Assembly: GCA_916610825.1 (NCBI GenBank)
Contig: OU744447.1
Location: forward strand, 1,928,146-1,992,145
Direction: 5' to 3'
Origin: Haliclystus octoradiatus
Lineage: Eukaryota; Cnidaria; Staurozoa; Stauromedusae; Haliclystidae
Length of the DNA: 64,000 nucleotides
Every line of letters begins with the position of its first letter. The stretch's first letter is position 1. Shown in pieces: positions 1 to 26,168 of this stretch. The notes beneath the pieces are model-generated. The model did not search any database and had not been told where the DNA came from. It saw only the letters and a program-made list of their open reading frames with translations. Both the position numbers and the translations under genes were made by a program.

Positions 1-2544
1 ACTTCGATACATGTCTAAGAGTAGTATCTAGCGATATCTAGTCATCTGCATGTCTCAATTTATTTGGATAGACGGTTATATATCTAAACATAATAAACTT
101 GATACTTTTTCATGAAATTTTATCAATTTACGTCGATACATGTCTATGCATGTGATACATGTTGAGTGATATGTAGTCATCGGCATATCTTGCTTTGATT
201 TGAGAGAGCCTAATAATTCAAAAAGAAAAAGATGGCTTTGAGACTTTGTCAACAAAACGGAATGAGTTACATGAGTATAGTATAATTCGTATTTTGCAAA
301 CTAAATAACTTATCAAAGAGTCAAGCAATTATAGTCAAACTTAGAATCATAGTAGTTTATGAATTATTTTAAATGTGCAACCAGTTTGAGATAGATTAGT
401 GCGCGCTTTTAGAAGAACCAGACAGTTTTTATTGCCAACGTAGGCCTATCGAAGGTTTTCTAGACTTTGTTGAACTCGACTGTCGTGTTTTTGCAAAATC
501 AACATCGAGCTGCTCTTTGTTGAAGCATTATCAAATACTGCCAACAGTTTCAAACTTAGATAAGTCATAATTTATTATGTGCTTACCTTTTTAGCGATGT
601 AGATTCTCGACTACAGTGTGTCTAGAACCATAGAATAATCAAATAATAGGCCTTGACATTCAGAAATTAAGATTTATGCCGTCGACTATTTGACGAAATT
701 GACTTGATAATAAAAGTTTTTCTGAATCCATTTAATCGTAATTTTTTTTTTGTGAAGTTCAATCAAGTATTCAATTTTCATTAAGAAATATAAAGTGTAA
801 TCTAAATATAAGTCATAGGTTTCCTTCGTTTTACGTCTGCTTCTGATCGCCATTTTGTAAAGATAACTTACGTGTTGGGCTTTGGCCGCACAATTAGAGC
901 AAATTGACCGCTTTGGATATGTTACGGCACATGCGCGCGCAGGTGGTCACAACTTCTATCTGTTTGTCAAATCGCGATCGGGAGCAACCATGAAGTTTCT
1001 GATAGGGGTATTAGGGAGGTTTAGATTTAGTACCGGTACCGGTTCAAGTTCATGTTTTGTCAATGAGAAGACTGGGTTATACTTGTACTTGTTCTTTCAA
1101 AACAAGACGTTTAGATTCAATCATGATTCAATAACATAAAACCTCAGTTTCTGTTTTCCAGGTTAAAACCAAATTCTAACAATTTGTTCAGGATTCATTT
1201 TGATTCTAGGTATAAATTTTATAGTGACAAGAAAATTTGATTCAAAAAGCTAAAGTAAAACCAAAACAAAGCAAAACAACGAAATCAAAACATGTACTCC
1301 GTGGTTCATTTTTCGCGCCGAAAGGGGTTCCAAAACGGGGAGGTCAGTACAGGTTTCAGAGCATAGGGGTTTTTCCCCAATGCGCAGAAGTGATGCGCAA
1401 AGAGAAAGCTGTACCGTAGCTGTACCTGTACTAAATCCAAACCTCCCTATTAATTGGAGAACAGCAGAGATCGACTAAAGCAAGCTGCGGGGAGCAAGGG
1501 AGATTATTGAGTGGAGCATTGTGAAAATGCCACATACTGTCATATTACACGAAAGACATTGATTTGGCGTAGCCAACAAGAATCTAATCATATGACATTC
1601 TAACAACGTCTCAATTAATTAATTTCAAAATATGTTAATTTATTTTGTACCTAATTCCTATGTTTGCATAATTTTGGGTTGATAAACTTAATCCATTTTC
1701 GGACCTTGTACAGGAGTTTGTTTGAAATATTTTTGAGCCGGAGTTGGAGTCTACTTTTCTTACAATTTTGGAGCCTGACTCGGATTCATACGCTTCTACG
1801 TTCGGATTCGGAGTCAGAATATCCGGACTCCGTACAATGCGTACACATATGCTCTGTATACTAACTAGTCATCAACAGAACATATTTTTTCATAACAACT
1901 CTCGTTAAAAGTCAATTTTAAAATAAACCACGAGTCAATGAGCAATTATTCAGCCGTTATCACGGTTATCATTAGTGAACGGTCTACTCTTGAATTAACC
2001 AGCTAATACCGCGTGCTTTAATCCATTCATTCAAATATCTTGCTTGTGGCGTAAAACGTCACCCGTAACAAAAAGAATAGCCATTTTGGAAAATAAGTCG
2101 AACGGCACAAAGTCTTATTGAGATGAAATTCAGTTTGTATCTACTCAAATGGCAATGTAACTATTGGTTGATTGTTAATAGAGCTGCGTACTGGATAAAT
2201 AAAAAGTTACCTTGAGGCTTTAATGGTTGGTCAAAGTTATTAATTAGGCATAAATTGAGATGGAATATATAATTACTTTGTTTAGTTAAATGAAAGAAAA
2301 TATTTTACTAATATGGTTTTTATATGAATTCTTCGTAAAGGTCTCTATATGAAGTCTCGTCATAGAAGTATTCTCGAAGTCAACAGGAAAATAATTTAAT
2401 AAGATTCTAGAAATTACTATTCAGAGACAAAGATATATATCTATGTTTTAAAAATATATGCAGTCTCGTCTAGACATTAGAAAATATTAGACAGCCGACT
2501 CTAGCAATTATCATTTAGAGAAAAAGATAAATTTAAAAAATAGA
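1..2544. other. Intergenic region without a recognisable gene
   Basis: Short ORFs occur here (for example 882-1139 and 1664-1864), but they have low-complexity or repeat-like translations and match no family I know. The only structured items are an inverted-repeat element at 1012-1449 and a stretch at about 1672-1760 that resembles 56825-56905. The last few hundred bases before 2545 should hold the tetraspanin promoter, but I see no clear core element there. Confidence 0.6.
1012..1449. repeat. Inverted-repeat element (MITE-like)
   Basis: The left end begins TAGGGAGGTTTAGATTTAG and the right end is its near-perfect reverse complement (CTAAATCCAAACCTCCCTA), giving arms of about 25-30 bp around roughly 390 bp. 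There is no coding capacity. No target duplication is clear, so the superfamily is open. Confidence 0.6.
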
Positions 2545-3378
2545 ATGGATTGGGATGATCGACAAGCTTTAGTAAATAATGATAAACAAAATCAAAAACA
2601 AGATTGGCGTGAAACAATATCAAATTGTGGTGAATGTGGTTACAAATGTATTCGTTTAGTATTTTTCTGTTTTAATTTATTATTATTTTTAGCTGGATGT
2701 ATTATTTTAGGTATTGGTATATGGTTACATAGTAAACGTGATGATGCTGCAAGAGACTATGCTCATTTATCAGGCAATGTTAATTTTGTAAATGGTCCTA
2801 ATTTTTGTATTGCAATTGGTATCGTTACTGTTTTAATCTCATTCTTAGCATGTTGGGGAACAAAAACACAAAATCTTTGTATGTTAGGATGTTATTGTAT
2901 TTTATTAATTGTTATATTTTGTTTACAAGTTACAGCCATATCAATTACATATATTTATCGTGAACGAATTGATGAAAGTTTACGTAATGATTTTCATACA
3001 ACTTTACAAAATTATAATACAACTAGTCATGAATCATTAACTAATGCTATTGATGAACTTCAAAGAGATTTTGCATGCTGTGGAAATCATAATTATTCTG
3101 ATTGGTTTGAAGTAGACTGGGGACAAAGAAACTTTGATCGTGTACCTAATAGCTGCTGTCGTAAACCAAGGACAGCGGATTGTAATGTTGGCATAGCAAC
3201 AACTCAATTAAGAATATATACTGAAGGATGTTATTCACATGTTAAAAAGTATTTACTTGAAAATTTACATATTGTTAGCGGATTTGGACTATGGATTGCT
3301 GTAATTGAAGTATTAGGAATTATATTTTCAATTTCATTAATTATAAAAATAAGAAAAGAACGGCTAATTTATGCTTGA
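2545..3378 (+). CDS. Tetraspanin, single exon
   Basis: This is a 277-aa four-pass membrane protein of the tetraspanin family, which organises membrane microdomains with integrins and other partners. Hydrophobic segments lie at about residues 36-61 (TM1), 87-105 (TM2), 111-137 (TM3) and 243-268 (TM4). The large extracellular loop carries the signature CCG at 178-180 and further cysteines at 204, 205, 213 and 229, which is the six-cysteine disulphide pattern. Possible N-glycosylation sites are NTT at 158 and NYS at 183. The cytosolic N-terminus, about 30 residues, is polar and longer than usual. The start is the first ATG after stops in that frame. The gene has no intron, unlike its neighbours, so a retrocopy origin is possible, but the frame is intact. 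An AATAAA lies at 3473-3478. I cannot assign a vertebrate orthologue. Confidence 0.93.
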   Translation: MDWDDRQALVNNDKQNQKQDWRETISNCGECGYKCIRLVFFCFNLLLFLAGCIILGIGIWLHSKRDDAARDYAHLSGNVNFVNGPNFCIAIGIVTVLISFLACWGTKTQNLCMLGCYCILLIVIFCLQVTAISITYIYRERIDESLRNDFHTTLQNYNTTSHESLTNAIDELQRDFACCGNHNYSDWFEVDWGQRNFDRVPNSCCRKPRTADCNVGIATTQLRIYTEGCYSHVKKYLLENLHIVSGFGLWIAVIEVLGIIFSISLIIKIRKERLIYA

Positions 3379-3671
3379 ACAATAGTTTCAATACAATTAT
3401 TATACCTGTAATGTAACAAAGGAATAATAATATTTTTATTATATAGCATCAAGTAATATACCATGCATAATTAATAAATTAATAGATTGGACAACAATTA
3501 AACAATTAATTGGTAATATAGACATTCAATATTGTATATATTATTCCATGTATATAATTCTTCTGTTTAATCTTCTATACAGATGAAAGCTGAAGTTTTA
3601 TTCTCTTTTAAATAGCACAGGCGTTGACTTCTTATCTACTTAGCCCCCAGGGTAACTTCCAATATGCTTCA

Positions 3672-3877
3672 ACGGAGTTGTTCAAATGGAACTTAAATTG
3701 CAAAATGACCAAAAAAAATTTTACATACTGTATAATGATAAAGATATCCCAAATATATTTTTATGAATGACAAATTGAACCAAAAAAAAAATGAAAAAAA
3801 CATTTCATTGGTAAAATTTGTTTTGCAAAATGAAAAATAGCAAAGGCGTCAAAAGGATACCTCAAAAAATTTTCATG
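3672..3877 (+). repeat. Direct repeat copy 1 (about 200 bp)
   Basis: The segment beginning GTTGTTCAAATGGAACTT recurs at 4247-4436 in the same orientation. Long shared blocks include CATACTGTATAATGATAAAG and GCAAAGGCGTCAAAAGGATA. It is non-coding and of unknown class. Confidence 0.75.
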
Positions 3878-4246
3878 ACAAAGCATACATTTTTTCTGGA
3901 ATTTGAAAAAGGTACCCTTTAATATTTGAACGTCCCTGTATACAAAAAGTATGAAAGTTACCCCTAATTGACTTAGCACCTAGTAGTACATTGTACAATA
4001 TTATAAACGCTTCTTTAGCGACCACCTGTTTATGTGACCAGGCCATTGCCAAACGATGGGCTTCAACTCAGCTCTCTAAATAATGACTTCAAACCACAAC
4101 CCCATTCTTCCACTGACCATTATATTTAAAACAATTTCCTCGATTCTGAACTTAACTATCGTTATTTGTCAGTTCAAGACAGGTCTCATGAATAATACGT
4201 TCTCTAAAGAATAGTTGGTTAGAAACATAAGCCGTATTGAAACGTA

Positions 4247-4436
4247 ACTTGGTTGTTCAAATGGAACTTTTGCAGAATGACCAAAAAAATTTTACATACT
4301 GTATAATGATAAAGATATCCCACATAGATTTCTATGAATGACAAATTGAACCAAAAAAAACCAAAAAAACGATTTCATTGGTAAAATTTTTTTTGCAAAA
4401 TGAAAAATAGCAAAGGCGTCAAAAGGATACCTCAAA
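4247..4436 (+). repeat. Direct repeat copy 2 (about 190 bp)
   Basis: This is the second copy of the segment at 3672-3877. It differs by a short deletion near its start and a few substitutions. The spacing of about 575 bp suggests either local duplication or two insertions of the same element. Confidence 0.75.
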
Positions 4437-4557
4437 ATAATGAAATAACACAGTAACTTAATGTGGCGAAATCAATGAAAATATTATGGCGCTAATTTTA
4501 TTACTTCTGAAATCTGAGCTGAAACTTAAAATATCAGAGTATAGTTCTAACTTGAAC

Positions 4558-4641
4558 TAGCCTGCGTGCAGACTAAAGCCTATCTTAACGAGAGTCTCCT
4601 TACACATTCGTCAAGATAGGTTTTAGTCTGCACGCAGGCTA
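4558..4641. mobile_element. Short foldback element, TAGCCTGCG termini
   Basis: This 84-bp near-perfect hairpin starts TAGCCTGCGTGCAGACTAAA and ends with its complement. Flanks ACTTGAAC and ACTTGAGC look like an 8-bp target duplication with one change. It shares termini with the 382-bp element at 38499-38880, so it is probably a minimal member of the same Mutator-like family. Confidence 0.65.
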
Positions 4642-5507
4642 ACTTGAGCCCGTTCAAAAGCCTTCAAGACAAAAGACAAAATATCCCGAAAAAAGATATT
4701 TGAAAGCAGAATGATGCAGCTGATCATCAATGGCGGAGGCATTGATGGAAAACATTCCAAAATCAGAGAAAATAAATATTATGATATGAAGTGTAATTGT
4801 AGTCCGAATGTGTACTCAGTTATGATTGGCAAATTATTATGGAACTCTGAAGCTATAATTTCATGGCTAAGGAATCTATTTTCTTCGTTGTGAGGAAATG
4901 CGAAAATCGGTTTGATTGTTTAGTGCAAGAAATGCTCGCGATTCGGGAGAGAAAACCGACTCTCGACACTCAGATCGATTCAATCCGTAGTGAGCACACG
5001 AGGAAGACGTTCGAAAATCACTAGCCACGAACAAATCACATGCTAATACTTAGCTTTCTATTGTTGTTAAATAGTTGTCACTCAAAGCGTTGTATTGATT
5101 TCGAAAAATGTTGAAGATATAAATATAACCCATACGGATTTAATCTTGTATTTTCTGGTGCCTCCTCGTGTTACCCAAGATGCCACGTGTTTGGATGAGG
5201 TAATCTATGATACACACGGCTGCCGTGTTGTTACATTTTATTCACGCACGCTCATTTGATCCATCAAATAGAGAACAGGCACATAATATGATAGCGGTCC
5301 TTGCGTATTTTCATAATGAGAAATCATATAGAAATCATGATTTTGACAAAAAATCTTTATTATTTATCTGCAACGAAAGCATGACATTCTTTTTCGTATG
5401 CAATCAGATTAGTACATTTTTAGCTAAATTACAACTATCATACTAAATTTATATCAATAATGCACAATATGAAATATTTCCACTCACTCATTGTGGTCTT
5501 CATTGTA

Positions 5508-5513
5508 TTTATT
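5508..5513 (-). promoter_or_regulatory. Candidate AP1M poly(A) signal
   Basis: TTTATT on the plus strand reads AATAAA on the minus strand, 107 bp past the AP1M stop codon. Position and orientation fit a 3'-processing signal; no transcript evidence is available. Confidence 0.45.
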
Positions 5514-5619
5514 AAAGTTGAGTGTTTCTACAGGCAAATTGTAAAATCGTAAGTCCAAATTGACTGTTGTTTTAATGGATTTCATTTCTTTTGCATTTCA
5601 TCGTAATCCAACTAACAAA

Positions 5620-20641
<15,022 letters not shown>

Positions 20642-20847
20642 GATTTTATAGAAATTTTATTCTCTCCGCCTCTTCTTGTTAGTCCACCATTAATCACAAC
20701 ATCAACAGCATAAAATCTCTTTTTATAAGTTGTATGGTTGTAAATAGCCTCTTTTTGTGCGATAACATATTCAAAAGGGCGGCGAATTCTAGTTTTGTGA
20801 TTTGATGCTGGAAGTTTGAAGTTTAGTCTAGTTTAGGCTTGAACAGG
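20642..20847. promoter_or_regulatory. Probable bidirectional promoter, AP1M / NDUFA11-like
   Basis: The start codons of the minus-strand AP1M gene and the plus-strand gene at 20848 are only 206 bp apart, so both 5' UTRs and core promoters must fit here unless one first exon lies elsewhere. A GC-box-like GGGCGGCG is at 20777-20784, inside otherwise AT-rich sequence. No clear TATA box is properly placed for either gene. Confidence 0.65.
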
Positions 20848-23800
20848 ATGGAGAAGAATGAAAATGATACGGGTGAACCAAATCCTCTTATCAAAGAATT
20901 TGTGGGTCAACCTGGTGATGATTGCATGATGAAATCAATTACATTTGGTGCCAAAGGAGCAGTTGCTGGTGAGGCAGGCAGCGAGGCGAGGCTGAGAGAC
21001 TGATATCGATACTCTGTCTAAGAGAGGAGAGTTTCACAGTTGTTATCAGATCAGTTATCCAGAATCTGAGATCAACAATAATAATATGAATTTATATAGA
21101 TTCCAGAACTCCCCTCACCAGGAGTTAAGAAAAACTTATACTGTAAACAGTGGCCAATCTGCAATAATGGCAATCCCGACAAGATCTTGGGGGTGGCAGC
21201 GCCGAAAAAAGTTAGGGACGGGGGCAGCAATTGATTAAATTTGACTTCAGGGGCGCCAAAATCCATCATGGCAATCACGGGAAAAATTTTCATCTCAGGG
21301 GCGCAGCTGCCATGCTTTGCAGGCCGGAACAGTGGAAGAACCATAGTGGAATCCTCATATTTTGAACACTGGATATTTACGCCAAAATTACACCATGCCA
21401 AGTCATTATTCAAGGATACGCCAAAAAGCCCAAATTTAATTGAAAACAGACCTTTACGGGAAAGGCGCTCGATCGCTCTCGCGCACCTTTGAGCGCCTTG
21501 TTTACAATTTTGGAGAGCGTTTAATAGAGCGCCTTGACAAAATAATAGTGTGATTTTTTAAAACAATTGATACACCTTTCTGATTTCATAATAATATAAT
21601 AATTCTCCAATTAGTTGGTAAACAAATTATCAAAACTGTATCGGATCAATTTCAAACAAAACTGTTTTGAAAAGTCTAAATAATCCAACCGTTTCCAACG
21701 GTCAAACGAGTTTAATTGAGCACATGGTTTTCTTGACGTTGAAGTAAAATTGGTAAGAAAATGTATTGTCTTTAGCCAAACTGAGGACAGTTTAATTCAA
21801 ACTAATAAACAATTAAATATAATGATTTAATCAGCAGTGTATAATTATATCGATGTAAAACTTTGTCAACGTCTTTTCCACTCGACCATCAATTAAATTT
21901 TCACTCATATAACGGCGTGAAATTTGATCGCATTGTTATGGGAATACATGCGCTATTGTTCTCAAACAATAGATTTCGAATAATGTTAATCGTATAGAAT
22001 GATGTTGTTTACAATTTATGTCGCGTGCGTTTTTCGTAGATTTTTCTATCGTTTTAAACTTTTTTAACCTTGTAGCCCTATCAGTTTAGAGTTTCACGAA
22101 TGGAGTGCATTTTAAAAAATTAATTTTGAAAATAACGTAGAAATTTTTAAACGAAACAAAGTGTTTGGATAAACAATTTTTTTCACAAAAAGTAAAAATA
22201 TTATTTTAACAATAATGTTTTTTAAATTGTTGACTGCAGTAAATTATTTTATTTTTTTGCTAAAACTATCGTAGGGCCTACATTGATTATGGCTTGATGA
22301 TTAACAAGCCAAATCTGCTCTTTTTGATGTCAGTTATTAATGAACATTGACATTGGATTTTTCCAAAATCACTCTCCTACAGCTCTCCTAAGCATTTTGA
22401 GTAGAGTGATTTATCATTCTCCTTTCATCTAGTCCCGTAAAGGTCTGTGAAAACTATAGAAAGAGAAGTGTTAAATTTTCACGACAAAGAAACCAAATAG
22501 GCGTAATATCAACTCAGTTCTACGCCAGATATATCCAGTGTAACATAACATCCACTGCGGTGGAAGAATGACTGAACGAGCTGGGTGGATTGATTGATAT
22601 TATATAATTAATGGAGCAGGTCACAGGAGAAACCAGGCTGATTATATATCTCTTGGAGTACTTATGCTATATCCCTAACATAAAACAGTCACAATTCATT
22701 CAGAGCTAATAAACACAACCATAATTCCAATATATATAATTTATGCTCATTATTGTACTGTAGGCTATATATCTCTTTGGTAAAGAAATTTAATAACCAA
22801 TTTTCTTCAACATTGAAACAACAACAAATATGCTGTTGTGAACTTCAGTTCAAATTTTCAGTTCAACATATGTTATTGTTGTCTACTCTAGGTTCGTTTT
22901 ATGGATGTTTAAAAGCAGGCTACATTGAACCTGCTCTTCCTGGTTTGAGTGGCCTTGGTAATGCGGTGCGGATAATCTTTGTGAACTCTGCTGGATTTGG
23001 TAATACCTCTAATTACGTAATATTTTACAAATTTCAGCTCAAAAAAACCATTGTAGTATAGTCGCACGGTGTTTAGGATAAATATTTATGCCTTCTTCTC
23101 TGTTTAGACATCATCATCATCATCATTTATCCAGTACCCGATAAGCTTGGATCTTTTTTCACGGAACCGTACATGTATAATATTATCTGCATTTCCCGTT
23201 AAAGTTTATATTGCATTTGATTTGGAAAATACCACCAGAATGAATACTCAATAAATAACAAATAATCTTTCTCACATTTGATAGCGGTTTTTCTAATAAA
23301 CAATTATAAAAACAAACTTGTTACATTGAATACAATACATGGACAATAAAAGTTAATATTAATTAATACAATAAAACAGAACATACCTTGATGTCGTTTC
23401 ATACAAAACTTTAGCAAATAACATATATAGTCGGCTGATTAATCTTGCTTCTAACATGAAGACTTACTTCAACGATTAATGATAAGTTTTGCATTTACAA
23501 ATTGTTATAAAGAACTAAACAAGATCAATATACGCATTATCTGACAACCAATCAGATTACAAGAAAAATTTAACTAATTATATAATATTCACGTCATAAA
23601 GAGAATAATCATAATGGCCTCGTTTTAGTGGCCTCGTTTGTATAGACTACGCATGTTCAAATGAAGTTAATAAAATGTCGTTTTCAGTACATAATAAGCA
23701 AAATGTAATAACTTCTTAAAATCAGTTATAGTAGAAAAGAGAATTATTTACAGAGAGAATAATATATATAAAAGTGAGTAAAAATTAGTTAAATGTGTTA

Positions 23801-26168
23801 TTGACATGCATTTGATTCTTGATGAGATGCTTGAATTTGAAATTCAAGTTAATTTTCAACTTAATAAAAGGGGCATGCCTATTAAAATAATTTTCCCTTG
23901 TCAAGTCAGATTGTTTATTCAAGTTCGGTTTTAATTTTCCTGATGGAGTGATGAATAACATTTTGTAAATTAGACAATCTGATTTTGTTTGCCAATTTTT
24001 TTTTGTGCGACATCCAATACCTCCATACCTATGTTCATCAATCTGCTTACAGTAGTGCCAACAGGTGGAACTCCCATGATTTAGTAAATAAGAAATTGAG
24101 ACGGTATCGGTAGACAGTATTTTATAAAAGCTCTCATTTTTTTAATTCTATGACAATTTTGGCATTTAAATGGCATCCGGATTTTATTTTGTAAGCATTT
24201 ATATTGTAAAACAAAACGTGAAAATTATTAATAATAATAGATAAAAACAACAATTAAATGAGACAAAGTTTGAGAATTGAAATTGAAACAAACTTAAAAC
24301 CTTCAGAAAATCATTTTTCAAATTCATTTCCAAAATTTCAGGGAAAAGTTGATTTTCTTTGAAATTTTTTCCAACTTACCGGAAACAAAGCTTGGCTGCC
24401 GGGCTTTGTCGGACTCTACTGATGAATATGAATAGCCTTAAGCCCCGGCCAAATGACTTTTTCATTTCGCCAACATTAATAGGATTTAATCTGACAGATT
24501 TTGGCGTTTTTTCGCCAACATCTTGGGTGTGGCCAAATGACTTTTTATTTTCGACAACATCATAGGATTTTGTGGAATTCATGAATGTTTGCGAAATAAA
24601 ATGTCATTTGGCTTGGGTTTTAATATAGTTTGCCTGGATATTTTGTTGTGTTTTATTCAACATTTTATAACGTCAACAGGTGCAGCTGCTGCTTGTTTAG
24701 CTGGATCAACATGTGTCGCTGTCAAATTAAGAGACAAGGATGACCATGTTAGTTGGGCTATGGGAGGTGGTTTCACTGGTGCTCTGGTTGGTTTAAGAGG
24801 TAAAAACAATACAGTGAAACCTGTATATAACAACCAGCTATGAGATGTAGTTGGATTGACCACTATAGACAAGTGGCATTTATATACATGTTTTATTCAA
24901 TAGAAAATACTATTTTAGACATTGCACAAGTGACCACTATAGACAGGTGGCCGCTGTATAGAGGTGGCCGTTATAACAGGTTAGACTGTATTCACATTAT
25001 AATGAAATTATATTATTGTGTCCAACAATGTTTGTGAGCTCAGTTTGCGGAAGGTTAGAACATCAGAAAGAATAAACAGAATGCAAATTCATCGAGCCTG
25101 AGGTCAAGAACTATTTTAGTCAATTATTAACCAGTCAATTCTGGAACATATAATCATGATCTGTATTGTAATGTATTGTAATGCATCAAAAACACAATAA
25201 TATGTTGGGTCTTTTCCTTTAAACGTTAGAAAACACGGAGCCAGGGTCCGACGAAGTCCGGAAACTTGGAAACCTAGTTTGCGGAAGGCCAGCAAAATTC
25301 AGGAGGAAAAGGCAAAATGCTGGATAAAAACAAAATAAAGCTTCGATTTTACGTTTTTATGTCAGTAAAATTACTCAAAAGTTTATCTAAATATTTAAAG
25401 TTTGCAGAAGGTAAAACATTTTGTCGGACCCTGCACGGAGCAGTTAATACAGATTAGAGTTGCTCGATTTCGTTTGATTTTCATATTGACCTGTTACTTG
25501 ATGCTAAAATGTTTAATAATCATTAAAAAATCAATAAACAATATTTCAATTCAACTTTGAAACTAGGTTTCAATTTTTGATTTCACCTATCTTCAAACAT
25601 GATTATAATTGGGATTTGGGAAGCCAACTGTTTTGTCGTCGGATTAGTAACAGTCCTGTTGTAAAATCAAGCAAACAAATATACAGTGAATGCTCCATCC
25701 CCTTATAAAATTTAGTTTGGAATGTTCAACAATTGACCTTAAAGACAGATATTAACAAGTTTCTCAACTGCTCTGTTCCGTTCGTATGGGAAAACACTGA
25801 AAGCTGTATATTACAGCCAGCGGTACGAGAGGTACATAAATTGACCATTATAGACAAGTGGCCTTTATATACAGTTTTGATTCACTAGAAACTACTATTT
25901 TAGACATTGCAATAGTGACCACTATAGACAGGTAGCCGCTGTACAGGTTTGACTGTAGTAAAATATATTGGAGGTTTTACTGTTATTTCTTTTCTTATTA
26001 TTGTTATTTAATGTTACTTTATATTTTATATTGGTATTTCTTCTTGCAGCTGGTCGTATTCCTTTGACAATTGGACTGACAACTGCAGGAGCTATTTTCA
26101 TGGGCGCAACAAGATATTGTGAATCTCATTTAAAACCAGCAAAACGTCATACATATCGCAGTTACTGA
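20848..26168 (+). CDS. NDUFA11: Complex I subunit NDUFA11-like (Tim17-family) protein, 4 exons, complete
   Basis: Exons 20848-20968, 22892-22999, 24680-24799 and 26050-26168 join in phase to 468 nt, or 155 aa. All three junctions split a codon after its first base. The protein is small and glycine/alanine-rich with about four moderately hydrophobic stretches. It includes SITFGAKGAVAG near residue 30, a polar KLRDKDD at about 92-98, then WAMGGGFTGALVGLR. The order of hydrophobic stretch, acidic turn and Gly-rich stretch fits NDUFA11 (B14.7), an accessory subunit of mitochondrial complex I about 140 aa long. Other Tim17/22/23 relatives remain possible. ATTAAA at 26191-26196 may be the poly(A) signal. 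Introns hold a 1-kb transposon and two pogo-like MITEs. Confidence 0.73.
21448..22446. mobile_element. Non-autonomous DNA transposon, 999 bp, 8-bp duplication
   Basis: Termini AGACCTTTACGGGA and TCCCGTAAAGGTCT are perfect inverted repeats, flanked by TTGAAAAC and GTGAAAAC (7 of 8). The flanks rejoin into a sequence matching another repeat copy near 19350-19395 that lacks the insert, so the empty site supports the borders. No ORF of transposase size is present. It lies in the first intron of the NDUFA11-like gene. Confidence 0.75.
24812..24988. mobile_element. Pogo/Tigger-like MITE, family 1, full length
   Basis: The element has termini CAGTGAAACCTGTATATAAC and GTTATAACAGGTTAGACTG, with TA on each side (24810-24811 and 24989-24990). 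Internally the motif GACCACTATAGACA(A/G)GTGG occurs twice in a palindromic layout. It lies in the third intron of the NDUFA11-like gene. Confidence 0.85.
25242..25433. mobile_element. hAT-like MITE with 8-bp duplication CACGGAGC
   Basis: Ends are CAGGGTCCGACGAAGTCCGG and CATTTTGTCGGACCCTG. CACGGAGC at 25234-25241 is repeated at 25434-25441. It is in the third intron of the NDUFA11-like gene. Confidence 0.88.
25795..25955. mobile_element. Pogo/Tigger-like MITE, family 1
   Basis: Starts CACTGAAAGCTGTATATTAC and ends CAGGTTTGACTG followed by TA. The internal GACCATTATAGACAAGTGG and GACCACTATAGACAGGT match the 24812-24988 copy. It lies about 100 bp before the last NDUFA11-like exon. Confidence 0.75.

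Larger units (their letters stand above)
3379..5507. other. Intergenic region between the tetraspanin and AP1M genes (tail to tail)
   Basis: No exon is recognisable. It contains a direct duplication of about 200 bp (3672-3877 and 4247-4436) and a foldback element at 4558-4641. The ORFs at 4711-4893 and 5207-5446 have no family features. Both flanking genes point into this gap, so it probably holds the two 3' ends. Confidence 0.6.

Noticed and set aside
882-1139. 85-aa ORF upstream of the tetraspanin
   Set aside because: It overlaps the inverted-repeat element at 1012-1449, starts at a non-ATG codon, and resembles no known protein.
24359-24582. Pair of 68-aa ORFs on opposite strands near 24.4 kb
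   Set aside because: They come from a segment with repeated GGCCAAATGACTTTTT blocks in an intron and have no family features.
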